A stretch of 64,000 bases of DNA from CAVXEH01 sp963805645. GTDB lineage: Bacteria > Chloroflexota > Limnocylindria > QHBO01. Both the position numbers and the translations under genes were made by a program. Of the stretch, positions 13,867 to 22,716 are shown in pieces; the stretch's first letter is position 1, and each line of letters opens with the position of its first letter. Below the pieces are notes generated by a model. That model was given only the letters and a program-made list of their open reading frames with translations, made no database searches and was not told the origin of the DNA. The DNA lies in assembly GCA_963805645.1 (NCBI GenBank), contig CAWDVA010000007.1:496001-560000 (forward strand), in the 5' to 3' direction.

Positions 13867-14025
13867 TCAGTCGATGGTGAAGTAGTCGCGGCCGGAGTAG
13901 CGGCCCGTCCGCTCCTTGCGGATCTGGTCGACGGCCCACACGCGGCCCAGCAGCGAGCCGAGTGCCGGGTGACGCCCCGTGGTGAGATCCCGGTCCGACT
14001 CGCGGACCGCCGGAGAGGTGCTCAT
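13867..14025 (-). CDS. Small hypothetical protein (52 aa)
   Basis: This short protein starts MSTSPAVRESDRDL and ends GRYSGRDYFTID. It is mixed-charge, without a membrane segment or recognised domain. GAGG lies 4 nt before the ATG at 14025, and the start overlaps the stop of the upstream small membrane protein (ATGA), which supports real translation. The following DsbA-like gene begins 4 bp after its stop, so the three are probably one transcript. Function is unknown. Confidence 0.6.
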   Translation of the reverse strand: MSTSPAVRESDRDLTTGRHPALGSLLGRVWAVDQIRKERTGRYSGRDYFTID

Positions 14026-14213
14026 GAGCCTCGTATTGTACGTGCCGCCAGCACGGACACCGCCAGCGCGAGCAGCCACACGAGGCCGATCGGCACCACG
14101 CTGCCATACAGCGTGTCCGACACAGAGTGCGAGCCTGCGTCAACGGCGATGAAGATCCAGACTGAGACCCCCGACGCACCGGCCATGATCAGGGCCACGA
14201 TCGATCGCTTCAC
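14022..14213 (-). CDS. Small two-span membrane protein (63 aa)
   Basis: The frame starts at GTG 14213 and encodes two hydrophobic segments: about 4-22 (IVALIMAGASGVSVWIFIA) and about 36-57, around GLVWLLALAVSVLAA. A short polar loop lies between them and a basic end follows. Its stop overlaps the ATG of the next small gene. Longer in-frame starts upstream would add an Arg/Pro-rich segment with no membrane character, so the GTG next to the hydrophobic part is preferred, although no good Shine-Dalgarno is present. Family and function are unknown. Confidence 0.5.
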   Translation of the reverse strand: MKRSIVALIMAGASGVSVWIFIAVDAGSHSVSDTLYGSVVPIGLVWLLALAVSVLAARTIRGS

Positions 14214-14315
14214 GCCCTGATGGTAGGGGTTGACCGCCCGGGCTCCAAGCGGACGCCCAGGGCAGCGACCGGCGGGGGCCAGCCTGCCGCGGGCCGATGC
14301 TACGCTTGGCGGAGA

Positions 14316-14687
14316 ATGCCGGCCGAAACGATCGTCTACTGCCTCACCCGAGACCGCGAGATGGCCGCGGGCCTCGATGCGCGGCTGAGTGGCGCCATCG
14401 CCTTCTTCTACAACGATGCAGCACGCCTGCACCAGGCGGTCGTCCTGAGGCCGCCCGGGCTCGTGGTGATCGACACCGGCGCGGTTCGCCGCGAGTACGG
14501 GGACGCGGGGCTGGGTCCGGTCGTGGACTTCCTGCGGGAACGGGCGCGGGAGGCTCGCATCGCGGTGCGTCCCGCCGCGGGCGCGGACTGGCTGGTGGGA
14601 GCCGAGGCCGGCGACGACGTGCTCATGCTCCCGCCCGACACCGCGGACTGCGTGGAGGCAGTCGCCGGCCTCTGCGGATGCCCCTAG
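14316..14687 (+). CDS. Hypothetical alpha/beta protein, possibly receiver-like (123 aa)
   Basis: The protein alternates hydrophobic strands and helices (TIVYCLTRDREMAAGL, GLVVIDTGAV, EARIAVRPAA), recalling a degenerate response-regulator receiver fold. It lacks a clear phosphoacceptor aspartate in the right context, so phosphorylation is not supported. A TACGCT box at 14301-14306 ends 9 nt before the ATG, suggesting a very short leader, and GGAG overlaps that leader. Its end overlaps the convergent SRPBCC gene by 4 bp. The family is not recognised. Confidence 0.55.
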   Translation: MPAETIVYCLTRDREMAAGLDARLSGAIAFFYNDAARLHQAVVLRPPGLVVIDTGAVRREYGDAGLGPVVDFLRERAREARIAVRPAAGADWLVGAEAGDDVLMLPPDTADCVEAVAGLCGCP

Positions 14688-15148
14688 CGCCCCGGCACCG
14701 GACCGGACGCGGCCGGGTGCTCGCCCTCCAGGATGTCCTTCAGCGTGTCGAGGGCGGCCATCTCCTCTCGCAGGATCCTGTCGACGGTTGAACCCAGGAA
14801 GAGGGTCTTCCAGCCGCCCAGCTGTACCTGGAGCGAGAAGTTCAGCCGCGTGACCCCGCCTTCAGACTCGAGCTCGTACGTCCCGTGCGATCGCGTTGGA
14901 CCCGCCGTTGTCTGGAACTCGATGAGGCGGTCCGGTTCGAACTGGGTGATCACGTAGTCGGCCGCAACGCGCCGGCCCAGGGGCCCGCTGACGACCTGGC
15001 GATAAGTCGTTCCGATGCCCTCTCCGGCTACGTGCTCGATGACAATCTCCCCCGGGCGCCATTGCGGCAAGTTCGCGCCATCAGCCAGATAGGCAAAGAC
15101 GGCTTTGACGGGACGTTGGATGGTGACCGAGCGCTGCCCCTGTGGCAT
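14684..15148 (-). CDS. SRPBCC (polyketide cyclase/START-like) family protein
   Basis: The 154-residue protein matches the SRPBCC fold. It begins MPQGQRSVTIQRPVKAVFAY, continues with a helix and W at ANLPQWRPG, then long antiparallel strands (RLIEFQTTAG, GVTRLNFSLQ) and a final long helix (RILREEMAALDTLKDIL). These proteins bind hydrophobic ligands in a central cavity; ligand and reaction are unknown. It stands alone between convergent and unrelated neighbours, with a 52-bp gap to the protease gene. Confidence 0.8.
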   Translation of the reverse strand: MPQGQRSVTIQRPVKAVFAYLADGANLPQWRPGEIVIEHVAGEGIGTTYRQVVSGPLGRRVAADYVITQFEPDRLIEFQTTAGPTRSHGTYELESEGGVTRLNFSLQVQLGGWKTLFLGSTVDRILREEMAALDTLKDILEGEHPAASGPVPGR

Positions 15149-15200
15149 AGCGCACCTCCCTGCTGTGCGCTCATGCTACCCCTCGTGCGGCGGGGTGCGG

Positions 15201-15641
15201 CTATCCGGCTCCCGGGGGGCGGAGCCACCCCACGCGATCGGCCGGCCAGTAGCGGGCCACGGCGCGCCATCGAACGCTGGCCGTCGGAACCGCGCCGAAG
15301 TCGCGTGAGTCGGTGCTCGCGTCTGGCGCATCCCCCCGCAGCTCGATCAGGCCGGCGACGGGGTCCACCGCGGCGACCCTCTTGACCAGCTCGCGCGATG
15401 GTTCCCGGGGATCCGGCGCCAGCACCACCTCGCCGACGCGCGGCCCGCGACGTTCGTAGGTGCGGCGCTCGATGACCAGCCAGTCACCGGCAAGCAGGGC
15501 CGGAGCCATGGATCCGCCATGGACCTCCACCACGTCGACCCAGCGGCGCACGGCGCCGGCAGCCGCGAGGCCAGCGCCCAGGGCGGCACCACGCACAAGG
15601 GACGCGGCGAGGGGCCGTCGCCGGCCCCTCTCCACGGGCAT
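15201..15641 (-). CDS. sodX: S26-family signal peptidase for nickel superoxide dismutase maturation
   Basis: The 146-residue membrane-linked protease has an N-terminal hydrophobic segment (about 11-30), the catalytic serine S44 in VHGGSMAPALL, and the general-base lysine K87 in ELVKRVAAVDP. The late box GDAPDASTDSRDFG is typical of S26. It follows sodN by about 20 bp on the same strand, the arrangement of NiSOD maturation proteases, which remove the SOD leader so that His1 becomes free to bind nickel. No clear ribosome-binding site precedes the ATG at 15641; translation may be coupled to sodN. Confidence 0.85.
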   Translation of the reverse strand: MPVERGRRRPLAASLVRGAALGAGLAAAGAVRRWVDVVEVHGGSMAPALLAGDWLVIERRTYERRGPRVGEVVLAPDPREPSRELVKRVAAVDPVAGLIELRGDAPDASTDSRDFGAVPTASVRWRAVARYWPADRVGWLRPPGAG

Positions 15642-15661
15642 CGGTCCGTTCGAGTCGAGGA

Positions 15662-16090
15662 TCAGGAGGGGCGGCCGTTGAGGCGCGTCTTCTCCGGGCC
15701 GCCGGTCGCCTTCCACATGTCGTCGATCTTGTCGATGAGCGAGAGCAGGTCCTTCGCCGCCTCGAGGTCGGTCGTCTGCTTGACCTTGGAGGCTGCCTTG
15801 GCCGCCTTCCAGCAGGTCTGCTGCAGATCCGGGAACTTCTCCACGTGCTCCGGCTTGAAGTAGTCGCTCCACAGCACGTCGATGTGGTGCTTGGCAAGCT
15901 CCGCGCGCTCCTCCTTCGCCAGGATGCAGCGGGCCCGGAACAGCTCGTCGGTGCTGCCGTGGTACTTCTCGATGATCTTGTAGCAGGACTCCGCCTCGAT
16001 GCGCGCCTGCTCGGGGTCGTAGACGCCGCAGGGAACATCACAGTGGGCATGGACGCGCCGGATCGGGCGCAGCGGAAGACGCAGCTGCAT
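15662..16090 (-). CDS. sodN: Nickel-containing superoxide dismutase precursor
   Basis: The 142-residue protein is a NiSOD, converting superoxide to oxygen and peroxide. After a 15-residue leader comes the nickel hook H16-C17-D-V-P-C21-G-V-Y24-D: after cleavage before H16, the new N-terminal histidine, Cys2 and Cys6 bind Ni. The rest is a four-helix bundle (EQARIEAESCYKIIEKY and later helices). GAGGAG stands 5 nt before ATG 16090. It pairs with the S26 protease downstream. The presence of NiSOD is typical of actinobacterial, cyanobacterial and some Chloroflexota genomes. Confidence 0.95.
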   Translation of the reverse strand: MQLRLPLRPIRRVHAHCDVPCGVYDPEQARIEAESCYKIIEKYHGSTDELFRARCILAKEERAELAKHHIDVLWSDYFKPEHVEKFPDLQQTCWKAAKAASKVKQTTDLEAAKDLLSLIDKIDDMWKATGGPEKTRLNGRPS

Positions 16091-16173
16091 GGATTCTCCT
16101 CTTGGTTCGTTCTCAGTGTTCAGGGTGTCTGCAAGTGTACGCAGCAGGAAGGGTGCCGCAAATGGAAGGCGGG

Positions 16174-16929
16174 CTAGCCGCCCATCATCATGCCGCCGTC
16201 GACGCCCAGCACCTGGCCGGTCACGTAGCGCGCCTCGTCGGAGGCGAAGTAGACGGCGGCAGCGGCCACATCCTCGACGCCGCCCACGTAGCCGAGGGGC
16301 GTCGAGTCGATGACGAACTGGCGAGCCGCCTCGGGCAGGTCGGCCGTGAGCTCGGTGTCGATGAGGCCCGGCGCGATGGCGTTGGCCGTGATGCCCCGGC
16401 TGGCGAGCTCGCGGGCGACCGTCTTGGTCAGGCCAATGAGCCCGGCCTTGGCGCTGGCGTAGTTCGCCTGTCCGGGATTTCCCATCCGCCCCGCCACGCT
16501 GGCCATGTTGATGATCCGTCCCGCGCGCTGCTTCATCATCGGGCGGGCGATGGCGCGGCACATCCAGAAGGGCCCTGACAGGTTGGTGGCAATCACCTCG
16601 TTCCACTCCCCCTCGCTCATGCGCAGGAGCAGGTTGTCCCGGGTGATGCCGGCGTTGTTGACCAGGATGTCGACTCGGCCGAACTCGTCCATGGCGGCCT
16701 TGACGATCGCCTCGCAGGCCTCACGGCCCGCGGAGGTGTCGCCCTGGATGGCGAGGGCCCGCCTGCCAAGGGCACCGATGGCGGCCACGACCTCGTCCGC
16801 GGCGGCGACGTTGCCGCGGTAGTTGACGGCAACATCGGCGCCGTGGCCGGCGAGAGCGAGGGCGATGGCGCGCCCCAGCCCGCGGCTGCCGCCGGTGACC
16901 AACGCGACCTTGCCGCCCAGGTCGAACAT
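16174..16929 (-). CDS. fabG: 3-oxoacyl-[acyl-carrier-protein] reductase
   Basis: The 251-residue short-chain dehydrogenase performs the NADPH-dependent first reduction of fatty-acid elongation. It shows the nucleotide loop TGGSRGLG (12-19), NNAG (91-94), and the catalytic S144, Y157 and K161 (YASAK). The C-terminus GVDGGMMM is typical. Its ATG overlaps the fabH stop (ATGA), and it is the last gene of the acc/fab run on the minus strand. No acpP gene lies beside it, unlike many fab operons. Confidence 0.93.
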   Translation of the reverse strand: MFDLGGKVALVTGGSRGLGRAIALALAGHGADVAVNYRGNVAAADEVVAAIGALGRRALAIQGDTSAGREACEAIVKAAMDEFGRVDILVNNAGITRDNLLLRMSEGEWNEVIATNLSGPFWMCRAIARPMMKQRAGRIINMASVAGRMGNPGQANYASAKAGLIGLTKTVARELASRGITANAIAPGLIDTELTADLPEAARQFVIDSTPLGYVGGVEDVAAAAVYFASDEARYVTGQVLGVDGGMMMGG

Positions 16930-18011
16930 CAGGAAACCGCCACCGGTGCGCTGAGGGTCGCGGGGTCGACCTGCGGCTTGCCCATGCGCGTCTGCTCGCC
17001 CGGCGCCAGAAAGGCACGTGCGGGATCGGCGGTCCACTCGAGCACCGCGGCACCGGCCGTGTACCCGGCGCCGAACGCGGCCATCAGAAGCCGGTCGCCC
17101 GGCTTGATGCGTCCCGCCGCGACGGCCTCGACCAGGGCCATGGGGACAGACGCCGCGGAGGTGTTTCCGTACTTCTCGATGTTGATGTACGCCTTGCCGT
17201 CCGGAACATGCAGGTGGGCCGCCACGCTGTTGATGATCCGCAGGTTGGCCTGGTGGAACAGGAACTGGTCGACATCGGCGACGGACAGCCCGGCGTCGCG
17301 CAGCGCCGAGAGGGACGACTCCGCAAGCTGGCGGGTCGCGTACTTGTACACGTCGGATCCCATCATCTTGATGAAGTGCTTGCCCTCGGCGACGCTCTGG
17401 GGTCCGGCCGGGCAGGCAGACCCGCCGGCCGGCACGATGATCCCCTCGGCACCCGTGCCGTCGCTGAACAGGTCCGCGCCCAGCAGACCGCCCGGCTGGT
17501 CGCTGGCCTGCAGGACCACGGCGCCCGCCCCGTCGCCGAAGAGGACGCAGGTGCCGCGGTCGGTCCAGTCCACGTAGCGGCTCAGGATCTCGACGCCGAT
17601 GAGCAGGACGTTGCGGTACATCCCGGAGCGGATGAAGCTCGTGGCGGTGGCCAGACCGAATACGAAGCCGGAGCAGGCGGCCTGCATGTCGAAGCCGGCG
17701 GCGCGCCGGGCGCCGAGCTCGGTCGCCACCAGCACCCCGGTGGCGGGCAGGGGATAGTCCGGCGAGCAGGTAGCGACGATCACCAGGTCGAGCTCGGCGG
17801 GATCCAGGGCCGCAACCGCCAGGGCGTCGCGCGCCGCGTTCACCGCGAGCGTCGTGGTCGTCTCGTCATCGGCGGCAATGCGGCGTTCGCGGATCCCGGT
17901 GCGGGTCATGATCCACTCGTCGCTGGTCTCGACCATCTTCGACAGGTCGTCATTGGTGAGGACGCGCGTGGGTGCATACATGCCCCACCCGGTGATCAGC
18001 GCGTTCGTCAT
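16929..18011 (-). CDS. fabH: 3-oxoacyl-[acyl-carrier-protein] synthase III
   Basis: The 360-residue condensing enzyme starts fatty-acid synthesis by joining acyl-CoA with malonyl-ACP. The Cys-His-Asn triad is visible: C113 in QAACSGFVFG, H253 in FLFHQANLR and N283 in YGNTSAASVP. A C-terminal extension of about 35 residues after LEWTADPARAFL is longer than usual. A clear AGGAGG lies 9 nt before ATG 18011. It is followed by fabG (ATGA overlap), while the accB gene lies 43 bp upstream. Confidence 0.94.
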   Translation of the reverse strand: MTNALITGWGMYAPTRVLTNDDLSKMVETSDEWIMTRTGIRERRIAADDETTTTLAVNAARDALAVAALDPAELDLVIVATCSPDYPLPATGVLVATELGARRAAGFDMQAACSGFVFGLATATSFIRSGMYRNVLLIGVEILSRYVDWTDRGTCVLFGDGAGAVVLQASDQPGGLLGADLFSDGTGAEGIIVPAGGSACPAGPQSVAEGKHFIKMMGSDVYKYATRQLAESSLSALRDAGLSVADVDQFLFHQANLRIINSVAAHLHVPDGKAYINIEKYGNTSAASVPMALVEAVAAGRIKPGDRLLMAAFGAGYTAGAAVLEWTADPARAFLAPGEQTRMGKPQVDPATLSAPVAVS

Positions 18012-18054
18012 GTCGTGGTGCCTCCTCTGCCGGTCCCGGCTCTGCTCGGTGCGG

Positions 18055-18549
18055 CTAACGTGGATCGATCTCGAGAACCGGCTGCTGGCGTTTCACCAGC
18101 GTCCCATTGTCGACCAGGATCCGGGTCACGGTCCCACCCGCATCGGACTTGATCTCGTTGAACAGCTTCATGGCCTCGACCAGGCCGATCACCTGCCCGG
18201 CGGCGATCTCGCTGCCCTCGGTGACGTAGGGCCTGGCGCCGGGCGATGGCGCCGAGTACCACACGCCGGTGAGCGGCACCGTCACGAAGCGCATGCCGGG
18301 CTGCGGCTCGCCGTACGGCGACGACGGCGTGAGCTCGCTCGGCGCGGGTGCGGGAAGGGTGGCCGACGGCGTGGTGACCTGGGCGACGGCAGCTCGTGGC
18401 CGCGCGAGCCGCACCAGCAGCTCGCCGGACTCAACCTCCAGCTCGTCGAGCCCGCTCTCGGCGAACGTTGGTGCCAGGCGGTCCACCGCGGCCAGGATCT
18501 CGTCCCGTCGCTCCACGTCCTCCTCCGGGCCGTGCTCCTGCTCGCTCAC
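18055..18549 (-). CDS. accB: Biotin carboxyl carrier protein of acetyl-CoA carboxylase
   Basis: The 164-residue protein has a helical N-terminus (about 13-50), an Ala/Pro/Ser linker, and a biotinyl domain (about 88-164). The biotin acceptor is K128 in VEAMKLFNEI. The GTG start at 18549 overlaps the fabF stop (GTGA). It carries CO2 from AccC to AccA/AccD. It is one of two BCCP-like proteins in this run; the other (22713-23207) lacks the acceptor lysine. Biotinylation would be done by the BirA encoded at 26303. Confidence 0.94.
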   Translation of the reverse strand: MSEQEHGPEEDVERRDEILAAVDRLAPTFAESGLDELEVESGELLVRLARPRAAVAQVTTPSATLPAPAPSELTPSSPYGEPQPGMRFVTVPLTGVWYSAPSPGARPYVTEGSEIAAGQVIGLVEAMKLFNEIKSDAGGTVTRILVDNGTLVKRQQPVLEIDPR

Positions 18550-19844
18550 CCGGCATCCTCCCAGCGGCGCAGCACGATCGTCGCGTTGTGACCGCCAAAC
18601 CCGAACGAGTTGCTGATGGCGACCCGCACCGGGAGATCTCGCGCCTGGTTCGGTACGTAGTCGAGGTCGCACTCGGGGTCAGGGAACTCGTAGTTGATGG
18701 TGGGCGGCACGACGCCGTCTTCCATGGCCCGCACGCAGGCAATCGCCTCCACCCCGCCACCGGCTCCCAGCATGTGGCCGGTCATCGACTTCGTCGACGA
18801 GATGGCGATGGCGCCGGCCCGCTCGCCGAAGACGGTCTTGATGGCCGCGGTCTCGGCGCCGTCGTTCGCCGGCGTGCTCGTGCCGTGCGCGTTGATGTAG
18901 TCCACGTCGTCGGTGGCGAGGCCGCCATCGGCGAGCGCCAGGCGCATGCTGGCCACCGCACCACGGCCGCCGGGAGCCGGGAGGGTGATGTGCGACGCGT
19001 CGTCGGTCGCCGCGTAGCCCACCAGCTCCGCGTGGATCCGCGCGCCGCGCGCCCGGGCGTGCTCGAGCGCCTCCAGGACCAGGATCCCCGAGCCGTCGCC
19101 CATGACGAACCCGTCCCGCTGGGCGTCGAACGGGCGCGAGGCCTTCTCCGGCTCGTCGTTGCGCTTCGTGGAGAGCGCCCGCATGGCGCTGAAGGCAGCG
19201 ACCGGGATCTCGCCGATCCCCGCCTCCGCGCCACCGGCGATCATCACGTCCGCATCGCCGCGACGGATGATGTTCAGCGCGTCGCCGATGGCATGGTTGC
19301 TGCTCGCGCAGGCGCTGACGGTCGTGTAGTTGGGTCCGCGCGCATTGGCGTAGATCGCCACGTAGCCCGGGGCCATGTCCGCGATCATGGCTGTCACCAG
19401 GAACGGCCCCACGCGCTGCACGCCGTATTCGTTGGCCTCGATGATGTCGCGGATCATGGTGTTGATCCCGCCGATCCCGGAACCGATGATCGCGCCGGTC
19501 CGCTCGGCAAGCGTTTCGTCCATGATGGGATTCGGAAGGCCGGCATCGGCAAGGGCTTCGGTGGTCGCCGCCCACGCGTAATGGATGTATCGGTCGTTGC
19601 GCCGGATCTCCTTGCGCGGCATGACCTTCTCGGGCTCGAATCCGCGGATCTCGCCGCCGATCTTGGCATCGACGTTGGACGGGTCGAAGAGGGTGATGGG
19701 CCCAATCCCGCTGCGCCCCGCCTTCATCGCCTCCCAGGTGCTCGCAACGTCGTTGCCGAGCGAGGTGATGGCGCCCATGCCGGTCACGACCACCCGGCGC
19801 TCTCCGCGCTCCTCGAAGCTGGGCCGCATCGGCTGCTCAGTCAT
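18546..19844 (-). CDS. fabF: 3-oxoacyl-[acyl-carrier-protein] synthase II
   Basis: The 432-residue elongating condensing enzyme has the active cysteine C179 in TTVSACASSNHA and the two histidines in NAHGTSTPAND and SFGFGGHN. The N-terminal RRVVVTGMGAITSLGND is typical of KAS II. It extends acyl-ACP by two carbons. It overlaps fabZ upstream by 8 bp and accB downstream (GTGA), giving a tightly packed operon. The first 16 residues (MTEQPMRPSFEERGER) are a short polar lead. Confidence 0.95.
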   Translation of the reverse strand: MTEQPMRPSFEERGERRVVVTGMGAITSLGNDVASTWEAMKAGRSGIGPITLFDPSNVDAKIGGEIRGFEPEKVMPRKEIRRNDRYIHYAWAATTEALADAGLPNPIMDETLAERTGAIIGSGIGGINTMIRDIIEANEYGVQRVGPFLVTAMIADMAPGYVAIYANARGPNYTTVSACASSNHAIGDALNIIRRGDADVMIAGGAEAGIGEIPVAAFSAMRALSTKRNDEPEKASRPFDAQRDGFVMGDGSGILVLEALEHARARGARIHAELVGYAATDDASHITLPAPGGRGAVASMRLALADGGLATDDVDYINAHGTSTPANDGAETAAIKTVFGERAGAIAISSTKSMTGHMLGAGGGVEAIACVRAMEDGVVPPTINYEFPDPECDLDYVPNQARDLPVRVAISNSFGFGGHNATIVLRRWEDAG

Positions 19845-20370
19845 CGGCGCGACCTCCGGCAATCGACTGGTCCCGCGGAATGACGAAGGAGAGGACCGCC
19901 TCCACCGCCACCTCCTGACCCACGCTGGCCGTGGCGTGAGCCCGGCCGAAGAGGCGCGCCAGCTTGTCCACGGTGACCTCGATCCGCAGGGTGTCTCCCG
20001 GGACGACCGTTCGCCGGAAGCGGCACTCGTCGATACCCGCGAACAGGGCCAGCTTGCCGCGGTTCTCCGGCAGCGATAGGACGGCGACGGCCCCCGCCTG
20101 GGCCATGGCCTCGACCATGAGCACCCCCGGCATGATGGGACGCTCGGGGAAGTGGCCGGTGAACTGCGGCTCATTGGCCGTCACGTTCTTGATGGCCACC
20201 ACCCGCTTGCCCTGCTCGAGCTCAAGCACACGATCGATGAGGAGGAACGGGTAGCGGTGCGGGATGACCCGCATGATCTCCGCTGCCTCCCACGGGAGCG
20301 GCGGGTCGATGGATGCGGCCACGTCGGCGGCGGGGGTCGTCCTGGGCATCACGTCCCTTTCGTCACTCAT
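19837..20370 (-). CDS. fabZ: 3-hydroxyacyl-[acyl-carrier-protein] dehydratase
   Basis: The 177-residue hot-dog-fold enzyme dehydrates 3-hydroxyacyl-ACP. It has IPHRYPFLLIDRV, the catalytic H73 in FTGHFPERPIMPG and E87 in MVEAMAQ. The N-terminal about 25 residues are extra; a start at the internal ATG (residue 8) is also possible. It lies 4 bp after accC and overlaps fabF by 8 bp. Confidence 0.93.
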   Translation of the reverse strand: MSDERDVMPRTTPAADVAASIDPPLPWEAAEIMRVIPHRYPFLLIDRVLELEQGKRVVAIKNVTANEPQFTGHFPERPIMPGVLMVEAMAQAGAVAVLSLPENRGKLALFAGIDECRFRRTVVPGDTLRIEVTVDKLARLFGRAHATASVGQEVAVEAVLSFVIPRDQSIAGGRADD

Positions 20371-20374
20371 GGGC

Positions 20375-21745
20375 TCAGGCCCGCTCGGCGCCGGCGAGGA
20401 AGGGCGCAGGACCGATGCGGTCGAGCAGGTTCGTGCTCACCCTGGCGTCCAGGAAGGCATCGTTGTTGAGGATCCCGCGGTGGAACGGGATGTTCGTGTG
20501 AACCCCGTCGACCTCGAACTCCGCGAGCGCGCGCCGTGATCGCGCAAGCGCCTCCGCCCGGGTATCGCCCCAGACAATCAGCTTGGCGAGGAGCGAGTCG
20601 TAGAAGGGCGGCACCTCGTACCCGGGGTACAGGTGGGTGTCGACGCGAACCCCCGGTCCGCCGGGCAACGTCAGCGCCTCGATCCCGCCGGCCTGCGGCG
20701 AGAAGTTGTCGCCGGGGTCCTCGGCATTGATCCGGAACTCGATGGCGTGGCCGCGGAACGTGATCTCGTCCTGGCGCCAGGCGAGCGGCTCGCCCGAGGC
20801 CAGTCGGATCTGCTCGGTGATGAGGTCCAGTCCGGTGAGCGCTTCGGTGACCGGGTGCTCAACCTGGATCCGGCAGTTGATCTCGATGAAGTAGAAGTTG
20901 CCGTCTGCATCAAGCAGGAACTCCAGCGTCCCGGCGCTCTCGTACCCGGCGGCCATGACCGATCGAATCGCCAGATCGCGCAGGCGCTCCCGGCTCGCGT
21001 CGGTCATGGCCGGAGAGGGCCCTTCTTCGATGATCTTCTGGTGCCGGCGCTGGACGCTGCAGTCGCGCTCGCCGATATGGACGCCGTTGCCGTGCTGGTC
21101 GATGAGCACCTGGACCTCCACGTGGCGGCTCTCCTCGATCCATTTCTCGAAGTAGATCGAGTCGTCCCCGAAGGCCGCCTGGGCCTCCGAGCGCGCCAGC
21201 GGCAGCTGGGTCTCCATCTCGCGCGGAGAGCGGACCAGGCGCATGCCGCGCCCCCCGCCACCGGCCGAGGGCTTGAGCAGGACCGGGTAGCCGGCCTCCG
21301 TGGCCTGGTCGAGGGCGTCGTTCAGGTCGGTCACGATACCCCGCGAGCCCGGGACGGTCGGCAGGCCGTTGGCGGCGAGCATGCGGCGGACCGCGTACTT
21401 GCTCGCGAAGCGCTCGAGCACCTCCGCGCGCGGACCGATGAAGTGCAGGTCGTGGGCCGCGCAGACCTCGGCGAAGCCGGCGTCCTCGGACAGGAAACCG
21501 TAGCCCGGATGGATGGCGTCGCAGCCGGTGACGAGGGCCGCCGACACCACCGCGGGCTGGTTCAGGTAGCTTCGCCGGCTCTCGGCCGGCCCGATGCAGA
21601 TCGCCTCATCGGCCATCTGAACCGCCAGGCTGTCCCGATCCGCCTCCGAATGGGCAACCACCGCGGGCACGCCCAGGTCGCGGCAGGCGCGCAGGATGCG
21701 GACGGCGATCTCGCCACGGTTGGCGATCAGGATCTTGCTGAACAT
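20375..21745 (-). CDS. accC: Acetyl-CoA carboxylase, biotin carboxylase subunit
   Basis: The 456-residue ATP-grasp enzyme carboxylates biotin on AccB. It begins MFSKILIANRGEIAVRI and contains HPGYGFLSE, the glycine-rich loop KPSAGGGGRGMR, and the catalytic strip EINCRIQVEHPVTE. All core residues look intact. The start overlaps the fabD stop (TGATG). The subunit is separate from BCCP, as in the bacterial multi-subunit ACC rather than the fused AccA3 form of mycobacteria. Confidence 0.96.
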   Translation of the reverse strand: MFSKILIANRGEIAVRILRACRDLGVPAVVAHSEADRDSLAVQMADEAICIGPAESRRSYLNQPAVVSAALVTGCDAIHPGYGFLSEDAGFAEVCAAHDLHFIGPRAEVLERFASKYAVRRMLAANGLPTVPGSRGIVTDLNDALDQATEAGYPVLLKPSAGGGGRGMRLVRSPREMETQLPLARSEAQAAFGDDSIYFEKWIEESRHVEVQVLIDQHGNGVHIGERDCSVQRRHQKIIEEGPSPAMTDASRERLRDLAIRSVMAAGYESAGTLEFLLDADGNFYFIEINCRIQVEHPVTEALTGLDLITEQIRLASGEPLAWRQDEITFRGHAIEFRINAEDPGDNFSPQAGGIEALTLPGGPGVRVDTHLYPGYEVPPFYDSLLAKLIVWGDTRAEALARSRRALAEFEVDGVHTNIPFHRGILNNDAFLDARVSTNLLDRIGPAPFLAGAERA

Positions 21746-22716
21746 CAGGCGGTCACCTCCGCGGCCGGCCGCCGCTCCTCTCGCAGCGCCTCGACTGCGC
21801 CGGCCAGCGAGGCCGCGTCCGAGACGGCAATGGCCCGCGCGTCAGGCGAGATGCGCCGAACCATGCCGGCCAGCGCGCTGCCCGAGCCGCACTCCACGAA
21901 AGTGTCGATGCCATCGGCGACCATGCCCCGCACGCCCGCGACCCACTCGACCGGAGCGCTGACCTGGCGGGCCAGCAACGACCGGATCGTCGCGGCCCCG
22001 GTCACCGGGGCCGCGGTCACGTTGCTCACCACCGGCGGATCGGCGTCATGCCAGGGCACGCCCGCGAAGGCCTCGGCCAGGGTGGCGCCCACCGGTGCCA
22101 TGAGCGGCGAGTGGAACGGGCCGCTCACCTTCAGGGGGATCACCCGGCGCGCACCCGCTGCCTGGAGCGCCGGCTCGACCGCTGCCAGTCCGGCGCGGGA
22201 TCCCGAGATCACGACCTGGCCCGGGGCATTGTCATTCGCGACGACCACCTCGTCCGTCGCAGACTCCGCGATCACCGACGCGATGCGCTCGCGTTCCAGC
22301 CCCATCACCGCCGCCATGCCGCCGTCCAGGCCGGCCTCGGCCATCAGGCGCCCGCGCAGGGCGACGAGCCGCAGGGCATCCGCGAAGCCGAGGGCACCGG
22401 AGGCGACGAGTGCGGCGTACTCCCCGACCGAGTGGCCGGCAACGCGCAGGGGCCGCAGGTCGGTCCCCGCCGCGGCCGCGGCCTCGCGCAGCGCGGCGAG
22501 CGCGGCGAGCGATGCGGTGACCAGGCAGGCCTGCGTTTGCCGGGTGTCGTTGAGGCGCTCCTCGGGCCCATGCCAGGCCGTCGACGAGACGGACCAGCCC
22601 AGCGTGCTGTCCGCCTCGGCGAAGACGGCGCGCGCGGCCGGCGAGACGTCGGCGAGCTCGCGCCCCATGCCGACCGCCTGCGAGCCCTGGGGAGAGAAGA
22701 GCAGGGCAAGCGTCAC
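21745..22716 (-). CDS. fabD: Malonyl-CoA--acyl carrier protein transacylase
   Basis: The 323-residue enzyme moves malonyl from CoA to ACP. It begins LALLFSPQGSQAVGMG and has the serine nucleophile S96 in GHSVGEYAAL, then a late histidine in SGPFHSPLM. It overlaps the upstream BCCP-like gene (GTGA-type overlap at 22713-22716) and accC downstream. Being placed between ACC genes links malonyl-CoA supply directly to its use. Confidence 0.94.
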   Translation of the reverse strand: MTLALLFSPQGSQAVGMGRELADVSPAARAVFAEADSTLGWSVSSTAWHGPEERLNDTRQTQACLVTASLAALAALREAAAAAGTDLRPLRVAGHSVGEYAALVASGALGFADALRLVALRGRLMAEAGLDGGMAAVMGLERERIASVIAESATDEVVVANDNAPGQVVISGSRAGLAAVEPALQAAGARRVIPLKVSGPFHSPLMAPVGATLAEAFAGVPWHDADPPVVSNVTAAPVTGAATIRSLLARQVSAPVEWVAGVRGMVADGIDTFVECGSGSALAGMVRRISPDARAIAVSDAASLAGAVEALREERRPAAEVTA